In this document: piece after piece, positions 27,201 to 37,424 of the stretch | Numbering within the stretch: the stretch's first letter is position 1 | Layout: each line of letters begins with the position of its first letter | Assembly (NCBI GenBank): GCA_903839535.1 | Contig: CAIMCT010000068.1 | Coordinates: 1 to 64,000, forward strand | Direction: 5' to 3' | From: an uncultured Desulfobacteraceae bacterium | Lineage (GTDB): Bacteria > Desulfobacterota > Desulfobacteria > Desulfobacterales > Desulfatirhabdiaceae | DNA length: 64,000 bases | Made by a program: the position numbers and the translations under genes | Notes under the pieces: model-generated | Told to the model about the DNA's origin: nothing | Seen by the model: the letters and a program-made list of their open reading frames with translations, nothing else | Database searches by the model: none

Positions 27201-30092
27201 TTATTCAACTTCTGGTTTGAATTCTTCCATGTAATAGCATTCAATGATATCCCCCAGCTTGATATCATTATAGTTTTCGATGCCGATACCGCATTCGTAA
27301 CCACTGACAACTTCCTTGACATCGTCCTTGTAGCGTCTGAGGCTGCTGATTTTGCCTTCAAACGTCACAACTCCATCTCTCAGCAGCCGGATTAGTTTGC
27401 CGCGCTGAATCTTTCCATCGGTTACAGAGCAGCCTGCAATGGTTCCGACTTTGGGTACATGAAAAAGATCGCGTACCTCGGCCCGGCCCAGAACCCGTTC
27501 CAGAAAAGTGGATTTCATCATTCCGACAATGGCGTCTTTCACATCTTTGATGACATTGTAAATGATGTTATAAAAACGCATATCCACATGCTCTTCTGTA
27601 GCCATAGCCTGAACTTTGGCGCTGGGTCTGACATTGAAGCCGATGATAATGGCATCGGATACCGTGGCCAGGGACACATCGGATTCGGTGATAGCACCGG
27701 TTGCAGAATGGACCACGTTAATATTGACTTCTTCGTTGGAGAGTTTAACCAGAGAATCCGCCAGCGCTTCGATGGATCCGTGAACATCCGCCTTGATAAT
27801 GATGTTCAGGTCCTTGATCAGACCATCCTTCATTTGCTCAAAGAGCTTATCCAGACTTAGCCTTGTGGTCTTGGTCAGGTCCTTTGAGCGCTGTTTCTGA
27901 ATCCGGTGAAGACTGACCTGCCTGGCATCTTTTTCATCCGCAAGAGCGACCAGTTCATCGCCGGCCATTGGCACGCCAGAAAGACCGATGACTTCAACAG
28001 GCATGGAGGGACCTGCCGATTCCACCTGAACCCCGCAATCATTCAACAGTACCCGAACTTTGCCGTAGTGGACACCGCAGACCACGGCATCTCCTGCCCG
28101 CAGCGTTCCCTGCTGCACCAGTACCGTTGCCACCGGACCTCTTCCAACATCCAGTTTGGCTTCAACGACATGACCAAATGCCGGTCTGTCCGGATCTGCT
28201 TTCAGTTCCATGACTTCCGCCTGCAGAAGAATCATCTCCAGCAAGGTGTCTATTCCAATGTTGGTTTTGGCGGAAACCTTGACGAAAATGGTATTTCCGC
28301 CCCAATCTTCCGAAACAAGACCGGCATCGGCCAGCTCACGCTGAACCCGGTCGGTATCGGCACCAGGTTTATCAATCTTGTTGATAGCGACAATGATCGG
28401 AACATTGGCGACTCTGGAGTGATTGATGGCCTCAAGGGTCTGGGGCATGACCCCATCGTCTGCAGCCACCACAAGAACAACCAAATCGGTGACGCTGGCT
28501 CCGCGTGACCGCATGGCGGTAAATGCTTCATGTCCAGGCGTATCCAGAAAAACAATCTGCCCGCGATCTGTGGTAACGTGATAAGCGCCGATATGCTGCG
28601 TAATGCCTCCGGCTTCCCCTTCCGTAACACGGGTCTTTCGAATCACATCCAGAAGCGAAGTCTTTCCATGATCCACATGCCCCATAATGGTAACCACCGG
28701 CGGTCTTCCGATCCGTTTTTCCGGGTCTTCCTTTTCGGCCTTCAAAAACGTATCTTCCTCGAAAGCAGCTCTTTCCAGCTCGAAATTGAATTCCGTGGCA
28801 ACCAGAACCGCAGTATCAAAATCAATGACCTGATTGAGGGTTGCCATCACCCCCATGCCCATCAGTTTTACGATAATTTCGCTGGCTTTAACTCCCATGC
28901 GCTTGGCAAGTTCGGAAAGAGCAATAGTGTCATCCACCTTGATCCGTCGCTTGATTGCCTTGGGCGTGGTCAACTGGGGTTTCAGCAGAGCAGGAAGCTG
29001 TTTGCCTTTACCACCTTTTCGGCCAGCTTTGCGGTTCCGCAGCGTGTCTGAATAAAGATCCGCCCCCTCAACGATTTCCTTTTTTCGAAAGGGAACCTTC
29101 TTTTTAACCAGTTTTTTATCGGCAACTTCTTCCTCGGCTTCTTTACCGACCTTCTTCTTCTTTTTGTCCTTGTCCTTGTCCTTGATGATAGCTTCTTTGG
29201 GCTTTTCAACAATTGGGAGTACTTCACGAACAACCTGTGGAAATTTATCCGATTTGAATCTGGATTTTCTGGCGATAGACGTATCCCTTTTTTCATGTTC
29301 AGGATGCCGGACAGCTTCAGGTGTTTTGGTCAACTCCGGAACCGGCGACTCAAGAACAGGAGCAGGCAGCTTAATGATTTTGGCTGGCATATCCTTTTTG
29401 AGTTTCTTTTTCTTTTTTCCGGTCCTTTCCATTCGGGCTTCCTGCGTAAGGGCAGTGGGTTCAACCTGCGGCATTTCAGAATAATCCGGTGATTCCACAC
29501 AAGGCTTTTCCTGATCAGATGGTGATTCGTAACCAGATTCTTCCGTCTCTTCAGTTTCGAAAAGCGCCGCCTTCTCGTACCCTTCCGTGGATTCCACAAT
29601 ATCAGAAGCGACTTCGGTAATTTTCGGTTTTTTAACTGGGTGAGAAATGATCAATGCCGGTTCTTCACGTTTGACTGGTCGCGCGGAAACGGGCGTTTCG
29701 AATTCGGAAACATTCAGCGTTTCTGCTTCGGCAAAATCAGGCGTTTTACGATGGTCCGGGGATACTTTCTTCACACCCGGTTCGGCAGCAATTTCGGGAA
29801 AGACTTCGGATTCTTCCACTGGAATTCGCAGCAGCGGCGGTTTTTCATCGGGAACAGCTTCTTTGGCGACAGCATCCCTGCGTCGTCGAATAATGGTCGG
29901 TTTGGCGGATATTCCATCAGCTTTTTTATGTTTTCCCCCGACAACATTTTCCTTGATTTTTACAACGTCTTCATCTTCCAGAGAGCTTAAATGGCTGTTT
30001 ACGGAAATATCCAGATCCCGCATTCTTTCAAGCAGTACTTTATTGGTCACATTAAGATCCCTGGCAAGTTCAAATACTCTGATTTTTGCCAT
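27201..30092 (-). CDS. infB: translation initiation factor IF-2
   Basis: GTPase that brings initiator fMet-tRNA to the 30S subunit and promotes subunit joining. 963 residues. N-terminal IF2_N subdomain (1-50, [21 protein letters not shown]), then a long charged Lys/Glu/Pro-rich linker to about 370, a second IF2_N-like block ([21 protein letters not shown], about 395-420), and the G domain from about 465 with [20 protein letters not shown] and NKID. C-terminal domains bind fMet-tRNA. GGGGGG precedes the ATG. The gap of about 120 bases from nusA has no YlxR or YlxQ gene, unlike in Bacillus. Confidence 0.97.
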   Translation of the reverse strand: MAKIRVFELARDLNVTNKVLLERMRDLDISVNSHLSSLEDEDVVKIKENVVGGKHKKADGISAKPTIIRRRRDAVAKEAVPDEKPPLLRIPVEESEVFPEIAAEPGVKKVSPDHRKTPDFAEAETLNVSEFETPVSARPVKREEPALIISHPVKKPKITEVASDIVESTEGYEKAALFETEETEESGYESPSDQEKPCVESPDYSEMPQVEPTALTQEARMERTGKKKKKLKKDMPAKIIKLPAPVLESPVPELTKTPEAVRHPEHEKRDTSIARKSRFKSDKFPQVVREVLPIVEKPKEAIIKDKDKDKKKKKVGKEAEEEVADKKLVKKKVPFRKKEIVEGADLYSDTLRNRKAGRKGGKGKQLPALLKPQLTTPKAIKRRIKVDDTIALSELAKRMGVKASEIIVKLMGMGVMATLNQVIDFDTAVLVATEFNFELERAAFEEDTFLKAEKEDPEKRIGRPPVVTIMGHVDHGKTSLLDVIRKTRVTEGEAGGITQHIGAYHVTTDRGQIVFLDTPGHEAFTAMRSRGASVTDLVVLVVAADDGVMPQTLEAINHSRVANVPIIVAINKIDKPGADTDRVQRELADAGLVSEDWGGNTIFVKVSAKTNIGIDTLLEMILLQAEVMELKADPDRPAFGHVVEAKLDVGRGPVATVLVQQGTLRAGDAVVCGVHYGKVRVLLNDCGVQVESAGPSMPVEVIGLSGVPMAGDELVALADEKDARQVSLHRIQKQRSKDLTKTTRLSLDKLFEQMKDGLIKDLNIIIKADVHGSIEALADSLVKLSNEEVNINVVHSATGAITESDVSLATVSDAIIIGFNVRPSAKVQAMATEEHVDMRFYNIIYNVIKDVKDAIVGMMKSTFLERVLGRAEVRDLFHVPKVGTIAGCSVTDGKIQRGKLIRLLRDGVVTFEGKISSLRRYKDDVKEVVSGYECGIGIENYNDIKLGDIIECYYMEEFKPEVE

Positions 30093-30213
30093 TTACCCCC
30101 CTTAATATTTCTGATGTTCCAGCTTTGATAACTGTCCCGAACCCTTTAGCTTTCTGGGCGCGCAAAAAGCCCCTTACCACGTTGAATCTTGTCTCCGCAA
30201 GTTACAAGTACAT

Positions 30214-31533
30214 CTACTCATCCTTATCCGGTACACCAATGTCTGCAGGCTTGCTGGCTGAAGACGATTTTCCCCCGGACCTTCGTTTCCTGTGAGAACC
30301 CGAAAATGCCTGTCTTGCAGCACTTATCAGATTTAATGCCATTTCTTCCTCTATGCCTTCAATGTCCACGAGGTCTTCGGCTGAAGCATGGCTGAGTTCT
30401 TCGATCGAGTAAAAGCCTTTTTCGCATAACGCACCGGCAATAGAAGGACTCACCCCGGTAATGGATGCGAGGATATCGTAATTTTCCTTCATTGTATCGG
30501 TGTATTGTTTTTCGCTTTTTACGTCCAGCTGCCATCCGGTCAGCTTGGATGCCAGTCGAACATTCTGGCCGCGCTTGCCGATGGCAATGGACAGAAATTC
30601 ATCAGGAACAATGACTTCCATCGCATGTTTGGTTTCATCAATGATGACTCTCAGTATCTCAGCAGGTGCCAGCGCGTTGCACACATATTTCGCTGCATCT
30701 GAGTGCCAGGGAATAATGTCAATTTTTTCCCCTCTTAGTTCCTGAACAACACTCTGAACCCGGCTGCCCTTTACACCCACACAGGCACCCACCGGATCGA
30801 TATCCGAATCATTGGAAACCACAGAAAATTTGGCGCGAATACCAGGTTCACGGGCTGCAGCTTTAATCACAACAATGCCTTCGCTGATTTCCGGAACTTC
30901 AGTCTTAAACAGACTGACTAAAAAATTGGGGTGCGTTCGCGACAGAATAACTTGAGGACCGCGGGATTCTTCCTTCACATCCTGAATATAGGCGCGGAGC
31001 CGATCTCCCCTGCGGTAGGACTCCCTGGGAATCTGCTGGTCTGCAGGAAGAATGGCTTCGGTCTGTCCCAGATTGACAATGATGTTTCCATGATCGATCC
31101 GCAGAACGATCCCATTGATAATATCGCCTTTTCTGTCCACAAAACTGGAGTAAACAGCCTCTTTTTCAGCATCTTTCATTTTTTGGATAATGACTTGCTT
31201 TGCGGACTGCGCCGCAATTCGACCAAAAACTGCTGTATCCATTTTTATGCCTAGGCTATCGCCGGTTTCACATTCAGGGTCCAGCTTCCGTCCTTCTTCC
31301 AGACTCACCTGCATGTCTGGATCTTTTATGACATCAGCAACCTCCTTGAACTGAAAGACTTCGATCTCGCCGGTTTTGGCGTTATATTGGGTTTCGATAT
31401 CAATCTTGTTTCCAAATTTTTTTTTGGCTGCGGATTTCAGTGCTTCTTGAAGGGCTTTAATCAGGATATCCTTGTCAATTCCCTTGTCTCGACTTATCTG
31501 TTCAACCACACGCTTAATGTCGGTAATGAGCAT
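30214..31533 (-). CDS. nusA: transcription termination/antitermination factor NusA
   Basis: RNA polymerase-binding factor for pausing, termination and rRNA antitermination. 439 residues. N-terminal polymerase-binding domain (about 1-125), S1 domain (about 133-200, IINGIVLRIDHGNIIVNLG), two KH domains (DPVGACVGVKGSRVQSVVQE and LSIAIGKRGQNVRLASKLTG), then a short helix-hairpin-helix-like segment (ASAEDLVDIEGIEEEMA) and a basic tail. The start codon shares one base with the rimP stop (TGATG), so translation is coupled. It is shorter than E. coli NusA, lacking the paired acidic repeats. Confidence 0.97.
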   Translation of the reverse strand: MLITDIKRVVEQISRDKGIDKDILIKALQEALKSAAKKKFGNKIDIETQYNAKTGEIEVFQFKEVADVIKDPDMQVSLEEGRKLDPECETGDSLGIKMDTAVFGRIAAQSAKQVIIQKMKDAEKEAVYSSFVDRKGDIINGIVLRIDHGNIIVNLGQTEAILPADQQIPRESYRRGDRLRAYIQDVKEESRGPQVILSRTHPNFLVSLFKTEVPEISEGIVVIKAAAREPGIRAKFSVVSNDSDIDPVGACVGVKGSRVQSVVQELRGEKIDIIPWHSDAAKYVCNALAPAEILRVIIDETKHAMEVIVPDEFLSIAIGKRGQNVRLASKLTGWQLDVKSEKQYTDTMKENYDILASITGVSPSIAGALCEKGFYSIEELSHASAEDLVDIEGIEEEMALNLISAARQAFSGSHRKRRSGGKSSSASKPADIGVPDKDE

Positions 31534-32036
31534 CAGATGTCTCCATTATAATTTACCAGCCTTGCCCGGGTAATGTCCTGATAAGGAATCTCAACGATAC
31601 GGTCACCAACCTGAATCGCAACAGCTTCCTGCAAAACACCAGACAGGACACCTGTAAATTTTTTTTGACCATCAATTGGCTGAAGGACCTTAATTTTGGC
31701 CTGGCACCCTTTAAATCTGACAAAATCCGACAGCTTTCCCAATGGGCGATTTACCCCTGGCGATGAAACCTCAAGGTAGTAATTATCACTCACATCCAAA
31801 TGGACATCCAGAATATCCTGCAGTTGACGGCTGACATGTGTGCAATCCTGCAAGGTCGTCCCTCCTGGTTTATCGATATAAACGCGGAGGATCATCCCGT
31901 GAGGTTCTCGCTGGTATTCTGTATAAACCAGCTCTATTTCTGCAGCATCGCACAAGGGGCCAGCCAGTTCATTTACTTTGGAAATGATTTCGTCCCTTTT
32001 TAAACGAGAAGCCTTTGGTAAAGGGACTCCTGTCAT
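31533..32036 (-). CDS. rimP: ribosome maturation factor RimP
   Basis: 30S maturation factor, 167 residues from the chosen start. Conserved blocks: KVNELAGPLCDAAEIELVYTEY, HGMILRVYIDKPGG, CTHVSRQLQDILD and YYLEVSSPGVNRPL. The ATG at 32036 has AAGGA about five bases upstream. An in-frame ATG at 32084 directly abuts the T-run of a terminator and lacks a ribosome binding site. Further upstream codons run through the terminator hairpin itself and are not credible. First gene of the nusA operon. Confidence 0.92.
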   Translation of the reverse strand: MTGVPLPKASRLKRDEIISKVNELAGPLCDAAEIELVYTEYQREPHGMILRVYIDKPGGTTLQDCTHVSRQLQDILDVHLDVSDNYYLEVSSPGVNRPLGKLSDFVRFKGCQAKIKVLQPIDGQKKFTGVLSGVLQEAVAIQVGDRIVEIPYQDITRARLVNYNGDI

Positions 32037-32084
32037 TTTTCCTTTTTTTCGCGATGGTGTCAATCGGTCAAATCGTTCAGTCAT

Positions 32085-32115
32085 TAAAAATAAAAAAACG
32101 GGCTGAAGCCCGTTT
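32085..32115 (-). terminator. intrinsic terminator/attenuator ahead of rimP
   Basis: On the minus strand AAACGGGCT and AGCCCGTTT pair across a two-base loop and run into a T-rich tract (TTTTTTTATTTTTA). It lies between tRNA-Gly and rimP, about 145 bases after the tRNA. Only about 50 bases separate it from rimP, so it is either the tRNA terminator with readthrough or an attenuator of the nusA operon. Confidence 0.85.
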
Positions 32116-32259
32116 CCTCTCATTTGAGTTAGTGCAGTGAGATCAAAAAAATATGTCTGATGTAATAAACCGCAAGAAGAATTACATGCTTTAACCTCAC
32201 CGATCTATATGAAAACGCTGCATTTCACTTAGCATTTAAATGAAAAGACGAACTTACTT

Positions 32260-32335
32260 TGGAGCGGGCAACGAGATTCGAACTCGCGACACCAAGCTTG
32301 GGAAGCTTGTACTCTACCAACTGAGCTATGCCCGC
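32260..32335 (-). tRNA. tRNA-Gly (anticodon CCC)
   Basis: A full cloverleaf reads on the minus strand. The acceptor GCGGGCA pairs with TGCCCGC. The D-arm contains AGCTCAGTTGGTAGAG. The anticodon stem CAAGC/GCTTG encloses the loop TTCCCAA, giving anticodon CCC. The T-arm has GTTCGAATC, and CCA is encoded after the discriminator base. It reads GGG codons. It sits upstream of rimP-nusA in the same orientation, like metY in E. coli. Confidence 0.95.
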
Positions 32336-32419
32336 CAACTATCTCGACTAAGCTACATTAAAATTACGAGATTGTCAATATTTTTCGTAAATTCGCCATC
32401 GTCATCGGCTTTTCTGTCT

Positions 32420-32743
32420 TCAGGACAAAATGGCTTTGATTCGTTGAAGCTCTAACCGAATCTCGTTCATGACCGGTGACAACGCACTTAATTTACATGA
32501 TTTCATGAGTTGCCTGGCGCCTTCAATGGTATATTTTTGATCATAAAGCAGGTGTTTGATTTCAAGAATGATTTCAATATTTCTCCGAGTGTACAGCCTC
32601 TGGCCAGAGGGGGTCCGGTGGGGTCTGATTCTCGAGAATTCATGCTCCCAGAACCGGATGACATGCGAGGGCAGACCAGCAATCTGGCTGACTTCGCCAA
32701 TCTTGTAATACAGTTTATCCAGCCGAATCTTTTGATCAGACAT
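32420..32743 (-). CDS. MerR family transcriptional regulator
   Basis: DNA-binding regulator of 107 residues. The winged helix-turn-helix begins YYKIGEVSQIAGLPSHVIRFWEHEF and continues RTPSGQRLYTRRNIEIILEIKHLLYDQKYTIEGARQLM. It is short, with only a brief C-terminal helix and no ligand domain or metal-binding cysteines, so it belongs to the MlrA/CarA-like HTH group and not to classic metal sensors. The ATG at 32743 is chosen over two upstream in-frame ATGs because the conserved region starts soon after it; its ribosome binding site (GTGGA) is only fair. It follows pheT by about 70 bases on the same strand. Target genes unknown. Confidence 0.88.
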   Translation of the reverse strand: MSDQKIRLDKLYYKIGEVSQIAGLPSHVIRFWEHEFSRIRPHRTPSGQRLYTRRNIEIILEIKHLLYDQKYTIEGARQLMKSCKLSALSPVMNEIRLELQRIKAILS

Positions 32744-32814
32744 GTGTTCCACAAAAATACCTGACCCAAAAGCGAGCATTATCGGTATCCGATGTTTCCT
32801 TAACAACCTGCATA

Positions 32815-35238
32815 CTAAGGCAGCTCTGCATCAAATTTCTGAATCAGTTTGTCTGAAATGCTTTTATGAAGCTCATTGACAGCCTCATCTTCCAGAGTTT
32901 CAGCAGCAGAACGGTATGTCAGCCGGAAAGAAAGGCTTTTTTTATCTGATGGAAGGTGTCCTCCCTCAAACACATCAAACAGCATGATTCGCTCCATAAG
33001 CGGATCATGCATTTCTTGAACCATTTCCATGATCCTGCTGGATTCAATGGTTTTTGAAAGAATCAGCGTAACATCCCTTGCGACTGCCGGAAACCTGGGG
33101 ATAATCAGTGTCTGGTGGACATCAGGCACCATGGCAAAAAGTTTCCGTATATCAATCTCAAAGATATATGCCTGCTGTTTGATATTAAAAGAGCTTAGCG
33201 TTTCTGAATGCACCTGGCCGATGTGTCCCACCACCTGCGGACCACACTGAATATCGGCTGCGATTCCGGGTTTCAGATAAGGACATAACTGTACCGCATT
33301 CCTGAAAAAACGAGTATCGTGGATATGAAGTGCAGCCAGAAGTGCTTCAACCACACCTTTCAGGTCGTAAAAATCACATGCTACATCTGGCGTATGCCAA
33401 GATACCTCATGACGAGCGCCTGTCCATAAGCCTGAAAGCATTTCAATTTCATCCGGAAGGACATCCTGGCCGTTGCTGACAAATATATTGCCGATTTCAA
33501 AGAGCTTCAGGTTTTTGGACTGCCTGGAAATATTCCGGGACACAGTCTCCAGAATACCCGGAATAAGAGAGGTGCGCATGATCCCATGGTCTTCACTAAG
33601 CGGGTTGAGGACACGAAGTGCGCGCATCCTGGGATCGCCGGGTTCGAGCCTGAGATGTTTACAGGATTGTGGATGAACAAAACTGTAGGTAATGGTTTCT
33701 GAAAAGCCCAAACCGGCCATCAATTGAAGGATTTGTTCCCTGGAATTTTGTGAAAGAAAAGATTGGGCAGATCCTTCCGAGATGACGGGAAACGTCGTAG
33801 GAATTCGATCATAACCGCAAAGCCTGGCGATTTCTTCCACAAGATCAACCGGCCGGGAGACATCCACCCGGAACGACGGTGGAACTACATTTCGCTGATC
33901 CTGGTTCAGTGGTTCAACCGTAAAACCGATGGATTGAAGCATGCTGTCCATGACTGCGGAATCAATCTGTGTTCCCAGAAGCCGATTGGTCGCTTCGGCG
34001 CTGAAAACTATCGGCTTTAGTTCCTGAACAACCGGGCGTTCATCAATAACCCCTTCAATCAAAACGCCACCGCAGATATCGACCATCAGTGCTGCGGCCC
34101 GGTCCAACGCAAAAACGATTCCTTCTGGATCCACACCACGTTCAAAACGATGGGAGGCATCCGTATTCAGTCCGAAATATTTGGAAGTTTTTCGAATACT
34201 GGTTGGATCAAAACAGGCGCTTTCAATCAAAATTGATTGCGTGGCAGGTTCGATCTCGGAATTGAACCCGCCCATTACCCCTGCAATGGCAACCGGCTTT
34301 TCCCCATCGCAGATCATGAGCATATCGGCAGTCAAGGTGCGCGATTTATGATCCAGAGTGGTGAACGACTCTCCGGAAACTGCGGTTCGAACAACGATGC
34401 GATGCCCGGCCAGACGATCAAAATCAAATGCGTGAAGGGGCTGACCGGTTTCCATCATCACAAAATTTGTAATATCAACAACGTTGTTGATGGGCCTGAT
34501 GCCGACAGATATCAGCCGATCCCGAAGCCAGTGGGGTGAAGGACCCACTGTGGCCCCTGCCAGTATCCTGGCCGCATACCGGGGACAATGGTCGGGCGCA
34601 AGAATAGTAACAGAAGTCATCTGACGGATGGCGTTTTTGCCTTCAGGAAGTTTTATTTCCGGGTACGATAGTGAGGTGTTTTGAATCGCTGCAACCTCTC
34701 TGGCGATTCCAATAAAACTGAGGCAATCGGACCGGTTCGGCGTTAAGCCAATCTCCAGCACCGTATCCGAAAGATTAAGCGCCGAAGTTAGAGGCTGGCC
34801 GGTCGCAAGAGATGCCAGGATATCTTTTGGCAAAATCATGATACCGCTACGATCCGACCCAAGCCCCAGCTCCGCCTCACTGCACAGCATGCCCTCGGAA
34901 ACGGCCCCCCGAATTGTGCTGGCCTCTATGACCGCGCCATCGGGCAATTGTGTTCCGGGAAGCGCCAGAGCAGACAAACAGTTCACATAGACATTGTTAG
35001 CTCCACATACGACCGGTACCAGAGATTTTCCGATATCCACCATGCAGCACTGGAGTTTGGCGGAATTCGGATGTGCAGAGATGCTGACGACGCGGCCAAC
35101 TACGACCGTTTTTAAATAATCGTATCGGTCGTAAACAGCTTCCACCTCAAGACCAGTCATGGTCAACGCTTCCGCAAGATCGTTGACACCTATCTGTATC
35201 GGAACATAGGATTTTAGCCAGTTTAAGCTTATTTTCAT
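32815..35238 (-). CDS. pheT: phenylalanyl-tRNA synthetase beta subunit
   Basis: Beta chain of the alpha2-beta2 PheRS, 807 residues, typical length. It shows the start MKISLNWLKSYV, the tRNA-binding OB-fold (about 40-150, HPNSAKLQCCMVDIG), B3/B4 editing domain, B5 (VDLVEEIARLCGYDRIPTTFP region), a catalytic-like core and a C-terminal ferredoxin-fold anticodon domain (RFPAVARDVTLILSKTI). The ATG at 35238 has AAGG about ten bases upstream; a TTG six codons earlier is less likely. It lies 86 bases after pheS. Confidence 0.96.
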   Translation of the reverse strand: MKISLNWLKSYVPIQIGVNDLAEALTMTGLEVEAVYDRYDYLKTVVVGRVVSISAHPNSAKLQCCMVDIGKSLVPVVCGANNVYVNCLSALALPGTQLPDGAVIEASTIRGAVSEGMLCSEAELGLGSDRSGIMILPKDILASLATGQPLTSALNLSDTVLEIGLTPNRSDCLSFIGIAREVAAIQNTSLSYPEIKLPEGKNAIRQMTSVTILAPDHCPRYAARILAGATVGPSPHWLRDRLISVGIRPINNVVDITNFVMMETGQPLHAFDFDRLAGHRIVVRTAVSGESFTTLDHKSRTLTADMLMICDGEKPVAIAGVMGGFNSEIEPATQSILIESACFDPTSIRKTSKYFGLNTDASHRFERGVDPEGIVFALDRAAALMVDICGGVLIEGVIDERPVVQELKPIVFSAEATNRLLGTQIDSAVMDSMLQSIGFTVEPLNQDQRNVVPPSFRVDVSRPVDLVEEIARLCGYDRIPTTFPVISEGSAQSFLSQNSREQILQLMAGLGFSETITYSFVHPQSCKHLRLEPGDPRMRALRVLNPLSEDHGIMRTSLIPGILETVSRNISRQSKNLKLFEIGNIFVSNGQDVLPDEIEMLSGLWTGARHEVSWHTPDVACDFYDLKGVVEALLAALHIHDTRFFRNAVQLCPYLKPGIAADIQCGPQVVGHIGQVHSETLSSFNIKQQAYIFEIDIRKLFAMVPDVHQTLIIPRFPAVARDVTLILSKTIESSRIMEMVQEMHDPLMERIMLFDVFEGGHLPSDKKSLSFRLTYRSAAETLEDEAVNELHKSISDKLIQKFDAELP

Positions 35239-35324
35239 CGGATCAAAACCTTGCAAATCATAAAAATACCGGGTTCATTGACGACAGGCCGCTCCGGCAC
35301 CCTTGCAGCCCGCCGATAAATCGG

Positions 35325-36332
35325 TTAGAACTGTTTTAAAAACCGGATGTCGTTTTCATAATACTTCCTGATATCGTCAATTCCGAATTTCAGCATGGCA
35401 ATCCGTTCAACGCCCATTCCAAAAGCAAACCCCGAGTAGCGAGAGGTGTCGTAACCGACATTCTCGAAAACAGCAGGGTGAACCATCCCTGATCCGAGTA
35501 CTTCAAGCCATCCGGTCTGCTTGCACACCCGACATCCCTTGCCCCGACACATAACACACAGGATGTCAACCTCGGCGCTGGGTTCGGTGAAGGGGAAAAA
35601 ACTGGGGCGAAATCGCAGACTGGTCTGATCATCAAACATCTGATGGACAAAAGCTGTCAGAATACCTTTCAAATCCCCAAAGGATATGGATTCTCCCACC
35701 ACAAGCCCTTCAACCTGATGAAACATGGGGGTGTGGGTAATGTCCGAATCGCACCGATATACCTTGCCAGGGGCAATGATCTTGAACGGAGGGGCATGCT
35801 TTTCCATATATCGGACCTGGATCGGCGAGGTGTGGGTTCGAAGGACGATGGCTTCCGACACATAAAATGTATCCTGCATATCCCTTGCCGGATGATTTTT
35901 TGGAATATTCAAGGCTTCGAAATTGTAGTGATCCAATTCCACCTCGGGCCCTTCTGCAACAGCGAACCCCATGCGCGTGAAAATTTCGCTTATCTGCCGG
36001 GTAATCCGGGTAATCGGATGACTGGAGCCACGAAAGATAGCGCGGCCCGGCAATGAAACATCAATGCCAACATCTTCGGCAGCCTGCCTGGTTTCAATTT
36101 CCTGAAGCGCCTTTTGCAGGGCTTCTTCCAGGATATATTTTATCTCGTTGGCCCTTTTCCCAGCCATCGGACGCTGCTCTGCCGGCAGTTGGGAGATGTT
36201 CCTGAGATACTGGGTGACAAGCCCCTTTCGTCCCAGATACTGGACCGAAAAGGCCTGAATTTGAGAAGTTTGCGAAGCTGACTGAAGCTCACTCAGCGCC
36301 TGCTTAAGAATCTGTTCTATTTGTTGTTCCAC
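35325..36332 (-). CDS. pheS: phenylalanyl-tRNA synthetase alpha subunit
   Basis: Catalytic alpha chain of PheRS. Class II motifs include motif 2-like HTHTPMFHQVEGLVV and motif 3 GMGVERIAMLKFGIDDIR. The N-terminal coiled coil is followed by VQYLGRKGLVTQYL. A Cys pattern CVMCRGKGCRVCKQTGW occurs in the region where several bacterial PheS proteins carry one. The start is uncertain. The GTG at 36332 gives a 335-residue protein beginning VEQQIEQILKQAL, matching the usual N-terminus. GTG and ATG codons 12-16 residues upstream are possible but lack a ribosome binding site. Part of infC-rpmI-rplT-pheS-pheT. Confidence 0.92.
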   Translation of the reverse strand: MEQQIEQILKQALSELQSASQTSQIQAFSVQYLGRKGLVTQYLRNISQLPAEQRPMAGKRANEIKYILEEALQKALQEIETRQAAEDVGIDVSLPGRAIFRGSSHPITRITRQISEIFTRMGFAVAEGPEVELDHYNFEALNIPKNHPARDMQDTFYVSEAIVLRTHTSPIQVRYMEKHAPPFKIIAPGKVYRCDSDITHTPMFHQVEGLVVGESISFGDLKGILTAFVHQMFDDQTSLRFRPSFFPFTEPSAEVDILCVMCRGKGCRVCKQTGWLEVLGSGMVHPAVFENVGYDTSRYSGFAFGMGVERIAMLKFGIDDIRKYYENDIRFLKQF

Positions 36333-36574
36333 GGTTGTATGCTCTGCTGTAAGAAAGGCGGGTAAAATCATTGGAAACACAAGCGATGACTTTTTCCAGG
36401 CTCCATCGGAAGGCGGCTCCCTTATTAACGAAGCGGACCGGGATGTCCGGACGGTCTTTTAAATCCATCCTGCCATCCCGATCCCAATGGGCGGACACTG
36501 GGGAACTGCTTATCCACCATTTCAATCCACAAGGGATAATGCACAATTAAGCTGGTGATCTTTTTACCTTGCCA

Positions 36575-36925
36575 TCAGTTTGGCTGCACTGCAGTTCTGA
36601 CCAGACTGGAAAAACCGGTTGGGTCCGCTATCGCAAGTTCTGCAAGAACTTTCCTATCCAGAGCAATACCGGCCATTTTGAGTCCATGCATGAATTTACT
36701 GTAGGACAGATCATTCATCCGTGTACCCGCATTAATTCTGGCGATCCAGAGGCTGCGAAAATCCCGTTTCTTGACCTTGCGGTCCCTGTATGCATAGGCA
36801 AGCGCACGGTCAACGGTATCCGCAGCAGTCCGAAAGAGTTTGCTGTGTCCGCCGCGAAACCCCCTGGCCAGCTTTAATACTTTATTTCTCCGTCTCCTTG
36901 CCTTAAAGCCACGTTTTACTCTCAT
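36575..36925 (-). CDS. rplT: 50S ribosomal protein L20
   Basis: Early-assembly 23S rRNA-binding protein, 116 residues. Begins [20 protein letters not shown], with [17 protein letters not shown] and [26 protein letters not shown] precedes the ATG. L20 represses its own operon in E. coli by binding the mRNA. The hairpin between infC and rpmI (37330-37358) is a candidate site but has not been shown to be one. Confidence 0.97.
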   Translation of the reverse strand: MRVKRGFKARRRRNKVLKLARGFRGGHSKLFRTAADTVDRALAYAYRDRKVKKRDFRSLWIARINAGTRMNDLSYSKFMHGLKMAGIALDRKVLAELAIADPTGFSSLVRTAVQPN

Positions 36926-37034
36926 ATCGTTATCTCCTTAATCCTGCATCATCTTGTAAAACCGCTGCACGCAAAAGCAGACAATGCATATATCCATCTA
37001 TCCGGGTAGGCTGAATCGGCAACACGTCCCGGGC

Positions 37035-37232
37035 TTACCCGTTCGGAAGTAATAATTTCAACTCTCTGACGTTGGATTTATCAATAATCTGACTTTTTCT
37101 CAAAGATCGTTTCCGCTTGGTGGTCTTTTTGGTCAAAATATGACTGCCATGAGATTTTGAGAAAACAAATTTCCCTGTACCCGTTTTTTTAAAGCGCTTA
37201 GCAGCGGAACGGTTGGTTTTGATTTTTGGCAT
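37035..37232 (-). CDS. rpmI: 50S ribosomal protein L35
   Basis: Small basic large-subunit protein, 65 residues. Begins [20 protein letters not shown] with the usual [23 protein letters not shown] lies upstream of the ATG. Standard position between infC and rplT. Confidence 0.97.
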   Translation of the reverse strand: MPKIKTNRSAAKRFKKTGTGKFVFSKSHGSHILTKKTTKRKRSLRKSQIIDKSNVRELKLLLPNG

Positions 37233-37329
37233 GGTTTGATCTCCTAAAATTAAAGACTCAATGATGTTTTAAGACTCTAAGACTCATTGGCCCGTAAATC
37301 GTTCATCTCTGAAGGCGTATAAAACAGAA

Positions 37330-37358
37330 GGCGTGAGCCAAAATTATCTGCTCACGCC
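37330..37358 (-). promoter_or_regulatory. strong hairpin between infC and rpmI
   Basis: A perfect nine-base-pair stem GGCGTGAGC/GCTCACGCC with an 11-base loop lies in the infC-rpmI gap. On the minus strand it is followed by TTCTGTTTTATA, a weak T-tract. It may be an attenuator or an L20-responsive element; the sequence alone cannot decide. Confidence 0.5.
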
Positions 37359-37424
37359 TATACAACCTGCATAACAAAAAACTTTTTCCAGATATGACCG
37401 AGCCTTTTACGCCCGATTCGAAGG

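Noticed and set aside
30093-30213. YlxR or YlxQ gene between nusA and infB
   Set aside because: The gap of about 120 bases is too short, and no reading frame has the family motifs.
32085-32123. Longer RimP start
   Set aside because: The codons lie in the terminator hairpin and T-run. A better placed ATG with AAGGA is at 32036.
32240-32455. 71-codon plus-strand frame containing AGNEIRTRDTKLG
   Set aside because: It runs across the tRNA-Gly gene on the opposite strand. This peptide is a well-known artefact of translating tRNA genes.
36304-36546. Phe-rich leader peptide for attenuation of pheST
   Set aside because: The reading frame ahead of pheS has no Phe cluster and no terminator hairpin before pheS.
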